The position numbers were made by a program, and so were the translations under genes. Positions 35,813-45,111 of a stretch of DNA of 64,000 nt are shown one piece after another (the stretch's first letter is position 1; every line of letters starts with the position of its first letter). This DNA is from CAJWKT01 sp964465375 (GTDB taxonomy: Bacteria; Pseudomonadota; Gammaproteobacteria; Steroidobacterales; Rariloculaceae), in the NCBI GenBank assembly GCA_964465375.1, contig CAYXIJ010000002.1:1-64000 (forward strand), in the 5' to 3' direction. Under the pieces are notes generated by a model, which saw nothing but the letters and a program-made list of their open reading frames with translations, ran no database searches and was not told the DNA's origin.

Positions 35813-37279
35813 TTACTCCGTATGGTAGTTAGGCGGTTCCTTGGTAATGGTCACATCATGAACGTGACTTTCCTTACGTCCGGCTCCGGTGATCTTGACG
35901 AAAACAGGCTTCTTGCGCAGCTCATCGATACTGCTGCTACCCGTATACCCCATAGCTGCCCGCACACCACCCACCAGCTGACCGATGATCGTAACCAAGC
36001 TACCTTTATATGGGACGCGGCCCTCAATCCCCTCCGGTACCAGCTTCTCCAGCTCCTCAATCGCGTCTTGGGAGTAACGGTCGGAAGACCCATAAGACTG
36101 TGCCATCGCCGCAATCGAACCCATGCCACGGTAAGATTTGTAGGAACGTCCCTGATAGAGCTCAACCTCACCCGGAGATTCTTCCGTGCCAGCAAACAGA
36201 CTGCCTATCATGGTGCAATGGGCGCCCGCCGCGATTGCTTTCGCAATATCTCCTGAATACCGTATCCCGCCATCCGAAATGATCGGCACGTCGCTTTTTG
36301 ATAAAGATGCGACAACCTCTGCTACCGCAGTAATTTGAGGTACCCCAACACCAGCGACTACCCGTGTCGTGCAAACAGAGCCGGGACCTATACCCACTTT
36401 CACCCCATCAGCTCCTGCTTTTACCAAGGCCTTGGCGGCCTCGCCAGTTACAATGTTACCCGCAACCAACTGAAGATCCGGATATTCTTGCTTGATCTGG
36501 CTGACCCGCTCCAAGACGCCCCTCGAATGCCCATGTGCCGTATCTACGACAACCAAATCAGTGCCTGCCTCCACAAGCCCGGCCACCCGTTCAAGGGTGC
36601 CAGTGCCAGTACCAACTGCAGAACCCACACATAAGGCGCCTCGTTCATCCCTGCAGGCCAAGGGAAAATCAGTAGCCTTTTGAAAATCCTTGGCCGTTAT
36701 CATACCCCGGAGCTGGAAAGCATCATCCACCACTAAAACCTTCTCGATGCGGTGACGATGAAGTAATGTCATGACCTCATCCGGGGCTGCCCCTTCCCTT
36801 ACAGTCACGAGCTTATCTTTTCCCGTCATGACCGACGAAACCGGTGCCTCCAGTTGCGTTTCAAACCGCAGGTCCCGATGTGTGACAATACCTACAAGCT
36901 CTTTACCATGTACTACGGGGACGCCGGAGATATTCCTAGCCTGAGTCAAACTCATCACTTCCCGTATGGTCGCCTCCGGGCCTACCGTAATGGGATCAGC
37001 AATAACTCCACTCTCGTACTTCTTTACCTTGCTCACTTGGCTTGCCTGCTCGGCAGGAGCCATATTCTTGTGGATAATGCCGATGCCACCTTCCTGGGCC
37101 AGCGCGATTGCAAGACGCGCCTCAGTAACCGTATCCATGGCAGCAGACATTATGGGTAGATTGAGACTTAGTGAGCGAGTCACTCGAGTTTGGAGCGATA
37201 CCTCCCGGGGCAACACTTCGGAATAGGCAGGCTGCAGCATCACATCATCGAAGGTGAGAGCTTCGTGGGTGATCCGCAT
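35813..37279 (-). CDS. guaB: IMP dehydrogenase
   Basis: This is a 488-residue TIM-barrel enzyme with two inserted CBS domains (about residues 95-205). GPGSVCTTRVVAGVG holds the catalytic Cys, preceded by NIVTGEAA and ADGVKVGIG, and followed by ISDGGIRYSGDI and the flap YRGMGS. It oxidises IMP to XMP. The ATG at 37279 has GGAG seven bases upstream and gives exactly the usual length. It forms an operon with guaA and is divergent from xseA. Confidence 0.98.
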   Translation of the reverse strand: MRITHEALTFDDVMLQPAYSEVLPREVSLQTRVTRSLSLNLPIMSAAMDTVTEARLAIALAQEGGIGIIHKNMAPAEQASQVSKVKKYESGVIADPITVGPEATIREVMSLTQARNISGVPVVHGKELVGIVTHRDLRFETQLEAPVSSVMTGKDKLVTVREGAAPDEVMTLLHRHRIEKVLVVDDAFQLRGMITAKDFQKATDFPLACRDERGALCVGSAVGTGTGTLERVAGLVEAGTDLVVVDTAHGHSRGVLERVSQIKQEYPDLQLVAGNIVTGEAAKALVKAGADGVKVGIGPGSVCTTRVVAGVGVPQITAVAEVVASLSKSDVPIISDGGIRYSGDIAKAIAAGAHCTMIGSLFAGTEESPGEVELYQGRSYKSYRGMGSIAAMAQSYGSSDRYSQDAIEELEKLVPEGIEGRVPYKGSLVTIIGQLVGGVRAAMGYTGSSSIDELRKKPVFVKITGAGRKESHVHDVTITKEPPNYHTE

Positions 37280-37384
37280 GAGCAACTCCGTACCCTGCCT
37301 GAGATAAACGGGCGATTCTACGCGCCTATTTGAACCGGGTAAATGGTCAGAGGCAAAACTATTAGGCTCACGTATACTTGTGGT

Positions 37385-38770
37385 ATGGGGGTATCTACTG
37401 AAACTGTAGGCTTTTCATCAAGCAAAGACAGCAAGATTCTTTCCGTATCCGACCTAAACAGTAAAGCAAGAAAACTCATTGAAAATAGCTTTGGTACGGT
37501 CTGGGTGGAAGGAGAAATATCAAACTTGGCCCGCCCCTCCTCCGGGCACCTTTACTGGAGCTTAAAGGATGCTCAGTCTCAGGTCAGGTGTGCCATGTTT
37601 CGTCAACACAACCGTACGCTGACTTTCCAACCCGACAATGGGCAACAGATTCTTATACGAGCTCGTGTCAGTCTTTATGAGGCCCGGGGTGAGTTCCAGC
37701 TGATAGTAAACTACATCGAAGAAGCTGGAGAGGGATTACTTCGGCGTCGCTTCGAGCAATTGAAAAGCAAACTTGCAAAGGAGGGGTTATTTGATGAATC
37801 CCGTAAGCGACCCCTGCCTCGTTTACCCAAAAGGATCGGAATTATAACTTCGCCCAGCGGGGCAGCAGTCCGAGACGTACTGACAATACTCAAAAGGCGA
37901 TTTCCTGCAATCCCTGTACTGATCTATCCCACCTCAGTTCAAGGCTCAAGCGCAGCTGCAGAAATAAGTGCAACAATTGAGCTAGCTGAAAGCCGGAGTG
38001 AATGCGACCTTCTAATCCTGACCAGAGGCGGGGGATCGCTCGAAGATCTATGGTCTTTCAATGAAGAAATAGTTGCACGAACGATAGGGGCCATAGGTAT
38101 ACCGATAATTGTTGGCGTAGGTCACGAGGTGGACTTCACAATCGCAGATTTGGTTGCCGATGTACGTGCTCCAACACCATCAGGGGCAGCAGAGCTGGCT
38201 GTCCCTGATCAACTAGAGTGGGACGGGAAAGTCAGTATCTTTGAGGAACAGCTGACAAGAACTATTTTGCGCACTATAGACGATAATAACCGGGCCACAA
38301 AAACACTCTCTCATCGTCTCCACCAAGCACACCCAGGCACTCGGCTACGTTATTCAGCACAACGGATCGACGAATTGGAAGCACGATTACAGCGCAGCTT
38401 AAAACAGGAACTGGGAAGACATCGGGAAATTTTAGTTCGCCTCATGACAGCCGTCATCAATGCAAACCCGAAGCATCAGCTCGCGAGCCTAAAAGAGCGC
38501 TACCACTGGAAAAAGACAGAGCTGTCCAAGGCAATTCGTGAAATTCTTGCCCATCATGCGGCCAGACTAACGGTCGCCAACAGGGCACTGAACGCCATGG
38601 GACCCCTGAATACACTTGACCGAGGTTACGCCATTGTGTCAAGGCGGGATACCGGTAGTATTATCAGGAGTCCGGTCTCAGTATCATCAGGAACCGGCAT
38701 CTCCGTACGTCTATCTCAAGGCACCTTGGATGCAACCGTTGATGCAATGCAAACGGACGAAACAACGTAA
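37385..38770 (+). CDS. xseA: Exodeoxyribonuclease VII large subunit
   Basis: This is about 461 residues. The N-terminal OB-fold (ILSVSDLNSKARKLIENSFG, VWVEGEISNLARPSSGHLYW) is followed by the catalytic domain with GIITSPSGAAVRDVL, TRGGGSLEDLW and GHEVDFTIAD, and a coiled-coil C-terminal region. It degrades single-stranded DNA together with XseB. ATG at 37385 is chosen because homologues have a short N-terminal tail; ATG at 37343 in the same frame is possible, and neither has a strong ribosome site. The 3' end is convergent with metX. Confidence 0.93.
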   Translation: MGVSTETVGFSSSKDSKILSVSDLNSKARKLIENSFGTVWVEGEISNLARPSSGHLYWSLKDAQSQVRCAMFRQHNRTLTFQPDNGQQILIRARVSLYEARGEFQLIVNYIEEAGEGLLRRRFEQLKSKLAKEGLFDESRKRPLPRLPKRIGIITSPSGAAVRDVLTILKRRFPAIPVLIYPTSVQGSSAAAEISATIELAESRSECDLLILTRGGGSLEDLWSFNEEIVARTIGAIGIPIIVGVGHEVDFTIADLVADVRAPTPSGAAELAVPDQLEWDGKVSIFEEQLTRTILRTIDDNNRATKTLSHRLHQAHPGTRLRYSAQRIDELEARLQRSLKQELGRHREILVRLMTAVINANPKHQLASLKERYHWKKTELSKAIREILAHHAARLTVANRALNAMGPLNTLDRGYAIVSRRDTGSIIRSPVSVSSGTGISVRLSQGTLDATVDAMQTDETT

Positions 38771-38793
38771 GATTTCGGAAGAATCGCTCGAAT

Positions 38794-39885
38794 CTATTTA
38801 AAGAAACTCTCAATAGGTGGGCTAAAACGATCAACATCCAAAAGAAACGAATCGTGGCCCTGAATAGAAGAAAGCTTTAAAAACTCCAGTTCACGTCCCG
38901 GTATTTTCAGTTGATTGGCAAGTTCACGTTGCTGGTGCAAGGGAAATAACATATCGGTTTCTACGCCGATTACCAGAACCCGTTCAGCCTGAATTTTTGC
39001 AAGACCCGCCTCTACTGAATCACCATGCTCAGCTACATCAAATAAATCGCTAGCACGCGATAAATAAAGGTAGCAATTAGGATCAAATTGACCAGTAAAT
39101 TTTTTTGCATGATGTTCCAAGTAGGCCTCTATCTCAAAATCAGGCGAATTAGAATCCATAGCCTCCTTCTCTTCCGAAACTTTCTCCCGTCCAAAGCGCT
39201 TTTGCCACTCCTCAGCGGAACGATAGGTCATCATGCCAATCTTGCGTGCCAGACGCATTCCTGTCAGCGGCAGGAAATCCACCTTGTAGTTGCCCCCGAG
39301 CCAGTTCGGATCCCGCCGAATCATCTCCCTTTGTAGGGATCGCAAAGCGATAGCAAATGGCAGTGCCCTAGAAGCCGAAGAAATAATAATTAATCCTCTT
39401 GATGCCCCCGGAAAAAGAATCTCAAATGCCAGTGCAGACATACCGCCCATAGAGGGGCCAACCGTGGCATGTAATTTCTCTATTTGTAGTGATTGAATGA
39501 CCTCCCAAGCCCCGCGAGCCACATCTTGCAGCATAAGAACCGGGAAACTGAGTCTATAAGGCTCGCCTGTAACAGGATCTACCGAAGCGGGGCCCGAAGA
39601 ACCAAAGCAGCTCCCAATCGAGTTCACGCAAATAACAAAATATCGCTGCGTATCAATTGGCCGGCCCACCCCAATGATCTGTTCCCACCAACCGGGTGAT
39701 GGATCTTTGGACGAAGAAGTCGCATGAGCAGAGGGCGAGAGGCCGGTAAAAACCAAAACCGCATTGTCACGGGCCTCATTTAATGTTCCCCACGTTTCAT
39801 AGGCAATCGTAGGACTCTGAAGGTGCCCACCCCTGTGCATGGGAAATACCCCTTCTAGGGTGATGTGCTGACGTGCAGCGCTCAA
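38794..39885 (-). CDS. MetX-family homoserine/serine O-acyltransferase
   Basis: This is a 363-residue alpha/beta-hydrolase acyltransferase. The oxyanion region FTGLSPSAHATS, SIGSCFGSSGPASVDP, the nucleophile elbow GPSMGGMSAL, and the C-terminal Asp (GVETDMLFP) and His (GHDSFLLD) are clear. GPSMGG replaces the more common GGSxGGM. This layout (PSAHA, GSCFGSSGPAS) resembles the branch found in Xanthomonadaceae, in which homoserine or serine O-succinyltransferases have been described, so the acyl donor should not be assumed to be acetyl-CoA. No SAM riboswitch is seen upstream. Confidence 0.85.
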   Translation of the reverse strand: MSAARQHITLEGVFPMHRGGHLQSPTIAYETWGTLNEARDNAVLVFTGLSPSAHATSSSKDPSPGWWEQIIGVGRPIDTQRYFVICVNSIGSCFGSSGPASVDPVTGEPYRLSFPVLMLQDVARGAWEVIQSLQIEKLHATVGPSMGGMSALAFEILFPGASRGLIIISSASRALPFAIALRSLQREMIRRDPNWLGGNYKVDFLPLTGMRLARKIGMMTYRSAEEWQKRFGREKVSEEKEAMDSNSPDFEIEAYLEHHAKKFTGQFDPNCYLYLSRASDLFDVAEHGDSVEAGLAKIQAERVLVIGVETDMLFPLHQQRELANQLKIPGRELEFLKLSSIQGHDSFLLDVDRFSPPIESFFK

Positions 39886-39978
39886 AATATAAACCTCATT
39901 GGTGAATCAAGGCTGACAGTGTAAGTCCCTCCAGCCGCTTAGTATGTAACTTCTTGTTATGAGAATAGGTACGTAATT

Positions 39979-41304
39979 TCATTTAGCAGAATAGGGGTTC
40001 TGGCTACTTTTGAACTCAACCCTAAGCGCCGCTCCCTCCAGCCCGAATTGTCGCCGAAAGGTATTGGTTAGATAGCGGCGATAGTGGCCAGGTAAGCGCT
40101 CAGCTTGATTTCCGTGCACGATTATTACTGGAGGATAGCGCCCTCCTTGATGCGCATACCGCAAACGGACCCGTCTGCCACGAACCACCGGGGGTGGATG
40201 CGCTATAAGAGCGTTGGCCAGCACTCGGTTCAGGCGTGGTGTTGGAAGATCCTTTCCCGCAGCCTTATGGGTACTTAGGGCAGTTTTTACAAGATCACTG
40301 ATCCCACTTCCGTGCAGAGCAGAAACGTAATGGACAGGTGCGAAAGAGGCGAACTCAAGCCTACGCTCCAGTTGCGCCTCTACCTGGCGACGCCATGTGG
40401 GGCTAAGACCATCCCACTTGTTCACTCCAATGGTAAGCGCACGACCACGCTGAATAACCAAACCGATTAGGTGAAGGTCCTGATCGGTAAGGCCTTCCTG
40501 GGCATCTAGTAGCAAAATTGCTACGCCTGCATCTTCCACTGCCTTCAGGCTTTGTACAACGCTATATTTCTCAACGGTTTCCTTGATTCGCGCTCGCCGA
40601 CGAATACCAGCGGTATCAACCAGTACAAAATCACAGCCGTCCCGCTGACAAGGCAAAAGAATACTGTCTCGTGTTGTCCCCGGCTCCGAAGAAGTAAGTA
40701 AACGATCTGAACCTAGGAGACGATTGATTAAGGTCGACTTACCGACATTGGGTCGGCCCACAACTGCCAGCCTTGGCCCTAGAAGTTCTGACTCAAGCTC
40801 ATCTTGTGCGCCTACCTCAAAAGTTTCGAGCACCTGCTCAATGAGCGTACTAATTCGCTGTCCGTGGGAAGCGGAAATGGCAACCGGATCTCCCAATCCT
40901 AGACTATGGAATTCTGCTTTAGCGATCTCAGCCGAAACTCCCTCTGATTTATTAACAGCCAGTGTGATAGGTTTGTTCTTTGACCGAAGTTTGGCGGCAA
41001 GGCCCTCATCTGCAGACATCAATCCATCTTTATAGTCTAGCAAAAGAACAACAGCATCTGCTTCTGCAATTGCAACCTCCGCCTGCTCCATTGCCTGCGC
41101 ACTTATCTCGGACTCATTATGGTCAAAGCCACCGGTATCAATAACTACATAGGGACACTCTCCAAGTTTTCCAAAACCATAGCGGCGATCACGGGTAAGT
41201 CCTGGAGAATCTGCCACCAAGGCATCCTTTGATCGGGTTAACCGATTAAAAAGCGTCGACTTACCTACATTCGGTCGGCCCACGAGAACAATTGCAGGAA
41301 CCAT
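39979..41304 (-). CDS. der: Ribosome assembly GTPase Der (EngA)
   Basis: This is a 441-residue protein with two tandem GTPase domains: GRPNVGKSTLFN with VDTGGF near the N-terminus and GRPNVGKSTLIN with VDTAGIRRRA in the middle. They carry NKSE and NKWD specificity motifs, followed by the C-terminal KH-like domain. It acts in 50S subunit maturation. It is followed upstream on the same strand by bamB (28 bp), within the der-bamB-yfgM-hisS gene order typical of gammaproteobacteria. Confidence 0.98.
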   Translation of the reverse strand: MVPAIVLVGRPNVGKSTLFNRLTRSKDALVADSPGLTRDRRYGFGKLGECPYVVIDTGGFDHNESEISAQAMEQAEVAIAEADAVVLLLDYKDGLMSADEGLAAKLRSKNKPITLAVNKSEGVSAEIAKAEFHSLGLGDPVAISASHGQRISTLIEQVLETFEVGAQDELESELLGPRLAVVGRPNVGKSTLINRLLGSDRLLTSSEPGTTRDSILLPCQRDGCDFVLVDTAGIRRRARIKETVEKYSVVQSLKAVEDAGVAILLLDAQEGLTDQDLHLIGLVIQRGRALTIGVNKWDGLSPTWRRQVEAQLERRLEFASFAPVHYVSALHGSGISDLVKTALSTHKAAGKDLPTPRLNRVLANALIAHPPPVVRGRRVRLRYAHQGGRYPPVIIVHGNQAERLPGHYRRYLTNTFRRQFGLEGAALRVEFKSSQNPYSAK

Positions 41305-41331
41305 GAAAACACCAAGAGAACCCGCAGGGGG

Positions 41332-42483
41332 CTACTCATCAACCACCACGGTAAAAGCGGCAACAGTGCCATCATCTGATTGAATAAACAGGTTATCACC
41401 CACTACCAATGGGGCAGCAGCGATTCTCCGAGGGGCAGCGCGAACGCGGGCTAACAGATTTCCATCCGACGGGCTTAACCAATGCAGATAGCCCTCCAAA
41501 TCACCTACCACGATAGAATTTCCATAAGGAGTCGGCGCCGTAACATCCCGGAGTCTGAGAGCATCCTGTCGCCATCTCGGGGTACCCCGAGTTCTATCAA
41601 GAGCCACAACTTCACTAAACTCATCAGTCACATAAACGTTACTCCAGTCAGCACCAAGACCAGAATGACTGGAAAGTTCCTGTTGCCAAAGCAGCAAGCC
41701 TGTTTCCAGTGCTACCCCCACAGCTCGTCCGTGATAACTCACCGCGTACACATCGTTACCAACCACCTGCAACCCTGCACTGATATCTACTAGCCGCTCC
41801 AACTCTGTTCTTCCGGTCGGTATTGCTACTGCAACCTCCCAACGGGGATCGCCTGAAGAGACCTCATAGGCACCAAGCCGACCGTTATCAAAACCAGTAA
41901 CTACCACCGAACCCGTGACATGGGGAGCCGTATTGCCCCGCATTGTTAGACTGGGCACAGTTTGCTCCACTGACCACAATTCTCGACCATCGATTGCGGA
42001 GAAACCCTGCAGGCGTCCGTCGACGGTACGCACAACGACCACCCCACTACCGATAGAAGGAGCAGCTAGAATTTCGCTCCCAATCTCCTGTACCCAGCGT
42101 TCCTCGCCAGTTTCCGCATTTAGCGCTAATAGCTCCCCATCGCTAGTACCAAAAACCACAACACCTTCTCCATAGCTAGGTCCTGCAGCTAAGGCTAAAT
42201 CTGTTCGAACATCCCAGTGATTCTGTCCACCCCTAGAATCAAAGGCAGCCGCTTGACCACTATGACTGCCAGCAAAAATGCGGGCTCCATCCGTTGCAGG
42301 CGCAAGACCCAACCGCAAGGCTTCTGCCCCACTACCAACCTTTGTGCTCCAGAGTTCCCGAACCGTGAGGGTAGCATCGAACTCCGTCAATTCTGCTGGC
42401 AGCTCAATTGGATCATCGTCACCACCTCCGAATAGTTCACAGCCACCTAGTAAAAAAATAGCTATAAAACTCAACCGCCTCAT
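41332..42483 (-). CDS. bamB: Outer-membrane assembly lipoprotein BamB
   Basis: This is a 383-residue lipoprotein with lipobox LLGGC (Cys15). The rest is an eight-bladed PQQ-like propeller: repeats such as LALNAETGEERW, FSAIDGRELWSVE and LDRTRGTPRW. It is part of the BAM complex that inserts barrel proteins such as the TonB receptor. Its ATG overlaps the yfgM stop by four bases. Position and length fit the family. Confidence 0.95.
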   Translation of the reverse strand: MRRLSFIAIFLLGGCELFGGGDDDPIELPAELTEFDATLTVRELWSTKVGSGAEALRLGLAPATDGARIFAGSHSGQAAAFDSRGGQNHWDVRTDLALAAGPSYGEGVVVFGTSDGELLALNAETGEERWVQEIGSEILAAPSIGSGVVVVRTVDGRLQGFSAIDGRELWSVEQTVPSLTMRGNTAPHVTGSVVVTGFDNGRLGAYEVSSGDPRWEVAVAIPTGRTELERLVDISAGLQVVGNDVYAVSYHGRAVGVALETGLLLWQQELSSHSGLGADWSNVYVTDEFSEVVALDRTRGTPRWRQDALRLRDVTAPTPYGNSIVVGDLEGYLHWLSPSDGNLLARVRAAPRRIAAAPLVVGDNLFIQSDDGTVAAFTVVVDE

Positions 42484-43136
42484 GGACTAACCTCTGAATC
42501 CAACGAGCTAACGGTGGGCAAATCATCGAGTTTCATTTGTACTAAGACACGGTCAATCATTTCGCTATCCCCAGTCGTAAGAGCTTGAGCATAGGCCAAG
42601 CGAGCATCATCGGGATTTCCCAAAGCGACGTGTATGTCACCGCGAACTTCATTGTAACGCCCCGAAAACATCCCCGCGTCTATATCAAGGAGTACCAGAG
42701 CTTCCTCGTAAGCTTCTTCATAAGTTAAAACACGGGCTAATCGCAGGCGTGCAACTAAGGCCAATTCAGCATCCTTAGATCCTTCCATAACATAACGTAA
42801 CTCATCACTAGCTAACTGAATGTTGTTATTCTCTAGGTACACACGTGCCATAAGGAGCCCCCCCTGATCTGCATAGGGAGTAGAAGCATAATCAGCGCGT
42901 AACTGCTCTAAATGAGCTGCCGCCTCACTATCAAAATCATCAATTGCTGCGGCCCGTAACTCTTGATACAGGGTTGCCGCCGACTCTGCTTGGCGTTGTT
43001 CATAAGCCGTCCATTGATTCCAGCCCACTAACAATGCGACACCCAGAGTGATACCACCTACGAGATACCAACCGTTATCACGCCACCATTGCCGCATACT
43101 TTCTAATTGTTCTTTTTCAGATAGAAACTCGTCCAT
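42480..43136 (-). CDS. yfgM: YfgM-like tetratricopeptide membrane protein (ancillary SecYEG translocon subunit)
   Basis: This is a 218-residue protein with a short cytoplasmic N-terminus (WWRDNGWY), one membrane helix at about residues 24-41, and a periplasmic TPR-like domain rich in Ala and Leu. In E. coli YfgM binds the SecYEG translocon and periplasmic chaperones. It lies between hisS and bamB, its conserved place. No motif is lost. Confidence 0.9.
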   Translation of the reverse strand: MDEFLSEKEQLESMRQWWRDNGWYLVGGITLGVALLVGWNQWTAYEQRQAESAATLYQELRAAAIDDFDSEAAAHLEQLRADYASTPYADQGGLLMARVYLENNNIQLASDELRYVMEGSKDAELALVARLRLARVLTYEEAYEEALVLLDIDAGMFSGRYNEVRGDIHVALGNPDDARLAYAQALTTGDSEMIDRVLVQMKLDDLPTVSSLDSEVSP

Positions 43137-43238
43137 ACGAAGGCTCCTAACCCATAAAAATTAATAATTCTCACTCTGTTAATACACTAAATGTATAAAA
43201 AGACTGCGCTTTAAGATTTATGTATCTCTATTTCGTAG

Positions 43239-44510
43239 TCAATTAACTCCGTTGCGCAGATGCTGTATCAACTCATCCAGCGTTAACGTAAGCTGTGGGC
43301 CATCGTCCCGCAGGGGCTTAACGCTGATGTGGTCACCCTTCTGCTCATCATTTCCCAAAATTAGGGCCAACCTGGCCCCACTGCGATCAGCCCGGCGCAA
43401 CTGAGATTTTAGGCTTCCACCTATGGCATCTACCAGCAGATACAGGCCTGATACTGAGTCCCTAAGGGATTCGCCCAACACAAAACCCTGTGTTCGCTCA
43501 ATATCCCCGATCATTGCGAGGTAAGCATCTGGAGATTTTCTAGGAACGTTACGCCCTTCAACGCGAAGTAATTCTACAACGCGCTCTACCCCTAATGCCC
43601 ACCCAACTGCAGGCGTATCCTTACCCCCCAAATGAGAAATTAGACCGTCATATCGACCACCAGAGCAAACTGCGCTCTGGGCCCCCAGCCGATCGCTGAC
43701 CCACTCAAACACTGTGCGGTTATAGTAATCTAAACCCCTGACTAATCTCGGGTTCTCAATAAAATCTACTCCGACGCCTGAAAGGAGGGATTTCACTTCT
43801 TCAAAGTGGGCACGAGATTCTACATCCAAATAATCAGCTAGCAATGGCGCTTCGCCTAAAAGTGCTTGCATGGAGGGATTTTTACTGTCCAAAATTCTTA
43901 TGGGATTACGCTCAAGACGCCGCTGACTATCGTGATCTAATTTTTCTTGTCTGGCTCTAAAGTATTTAACTAATGCTTTTCTATAACTTGCTCTAGCCGA
44001 GGGTGTGCCGATAGAGTTTATTTCCAATGTAAGGCTCTTGAGGCCCAAACAATTCCAAAGCCTTGCTGCCATGACGATAAGCTCGGCATCCAAGCCAGGC
44101 CCAGAATAACCCACGGCCTCTACATTCAGCTGGTGAAACTGGCGATACCTTCCTTTTTGCGGCTTCTCATGCCGAAACATGGGGCCACTGCACCACAGTT
44201 TTTGCTGCTGATTATGAAATAAACCATTACTTAACCCAGCTCGCACAACACCGGCCGTTGCCTCTGGCCGAAGAGTGACGCTGTCACCATTGAGATCCTC
44301 AAATGTATACATTTCCTTTTCCACAATGTCGGTTACCTCACCGATGGATCTTTGGAACAATTCTGTCCTCTCCAACACGGGTATTTGAATTCGCTTGTAA
44401 CCATAAGCATTGAAGAGATCTATGGCATTAGATTCTAAAAAAGACCAAGCGGCCTCCTCCTCTGGAAGGATGTCATTCATCCCACGTACACGCTGAATCA
44501 GTTTTTCCAT
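43239..44510 (-). CDS. hisS: Histidyl-tRNA synthetase
   Basis: This is a 423-residue class II synthetase. Motif 2 is MFRHEKPQKGRYRQFHQ, and the histidine-specific loops LVRGLDYYNRTVFE and SGGRYDGLISHLGG are intact. The C-terminal anticodon-binding domain is present. It charges tRNA-His. The 5' end overlaps the RodZ-like gene by 13 bases (44498-44510), so ispG, which often lies between rodZ and hisS, is absent here. Confidence 0.98.
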   Translation of the reverse strand: MEKLIQRVRGMNDILPEEEAAWSFLESNAIDLFNAYGYKRIQIPVLERTELFQRSIGEVTDIVEKEMYTFEDLNGDSVTLRPEATAGVVRAGLSNGLFHNQQQKLWCSGPMFRHEKPQKGRYRQFHQLNVEAVGYSGPGLDAELIVMAARLWNCLGLKSLTLEINSIGTPSARASYRKALVKYFRARQEKLDHDSQRRLERNPIRILDSKNPSMQALLGEAPLLADYLDVESRAHFEEVKSLLSGVGVDFIENPRLVRGLDYYNRTVFEWVSDRLGAQSAVCSGGRYDGLISHLGGKDTPAVGWALGVERVVELLRVEGRNVPRKSPDAYLAMIGDIERTQGFVLGESLRDSVSGLYLLVDAIGGSLKSQLRRADRSGARLALILGNDEQKGDHISVKPLRDDGPQLTLTLDELIQHLRNGVN

Positions 44511-45091
44511 TTCAAGATAAAATCTGTTGATTGACTATCAAAAGATTTTGTTTCCAATGCCGATAACACCTCAAAGTTACCTACAAAAGATGTGGAGTAA
44601 CTGACCTCACCGGAGACAGAAGAGATTACAACCTGATCAGATTTCTGTGACAAATAAAACGACCAAATAACAAATCCAATAATCACAAACAAAAATAAGA
44701 TCCCAAGTACTACCTTCCACCCCTCAATAGATCTAATGCGGCCGCCAACCCTAATCGATTGGCTGGCCAGGGGTACCATTGAAAATTCGTTGCCTTTCGC
44801 CTGTCGATAGTATTGCGCCAATAAATCCGACTCGTGAAGGCCAAGATGTTTACCATATTGGCGCAAATAACCTTTTGTGAAAACAGGAGCACTAAAAACC
44901 TCTAAATTATCCTCCTCGAGTGCCTGCAGGAAGTGTGGCTCAATACGCAGCTCCGTGGAAATTGCCTCCAGAGAAAGCTTTAGGTCCTCCCGAGCACCTT
45001 TAAGCATCCGACCTATGGTCAAATCTTTAGACTCCGCAACCTCCTCGTCCAATTTTTTACGTTTTTTGCCTACTTTACCTGGCATTCGCAT
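44498..45091 (-). CDS. RodZ-like HTH membrane protein, short form
   Basis: This is a 197-residue protein. A basic N-terminal tail is followed by an Xre-type helix-turn-helix (about residues 24-92: IGRMLKGAREDLKLSLEAISTELRI, FLQALEEDNLEVF, VFTKGYLRQYGKHLG). One membrane helix lies at about 126-147. Only about 50 residues remain outside, whereas typical RodZ has over 150 residues with a DUF4115 beta-domain. RodZ anchors MreB and sets rod shape. No frameshifted continuation is visible because hisS begins within its end, so the short form seems genuine. Confidence 0.85.
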   Translation of the reverse strand: MRMPGKVGKKRKKLDEEVAESKDLTIGRMLKGAREDLKLSLEAISTELRIEPHFLQALEEDNLEVFSAPVFTKGYLRQYGKHLGLHESDLLAQYYRQAKGNEFSMVPLASQSIRVGGRIRSIEGWKVVLGILFLFVIIGFVIWSFYLSQKSDQVVISSVSGEVSYSTSFVGNFEVLSALETKSFDSQSTDFILKWKN

Positions 45092-45111
45092 TCCACTTTT
45101 TTAGCTCTTTG

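Noticed and set aside
37343..37384. Promoter with TATACT at 37373 for xseA
   Set aside because: No matching -35 at a proper distance, and it would sit only 7 bp before the chosen start codon.
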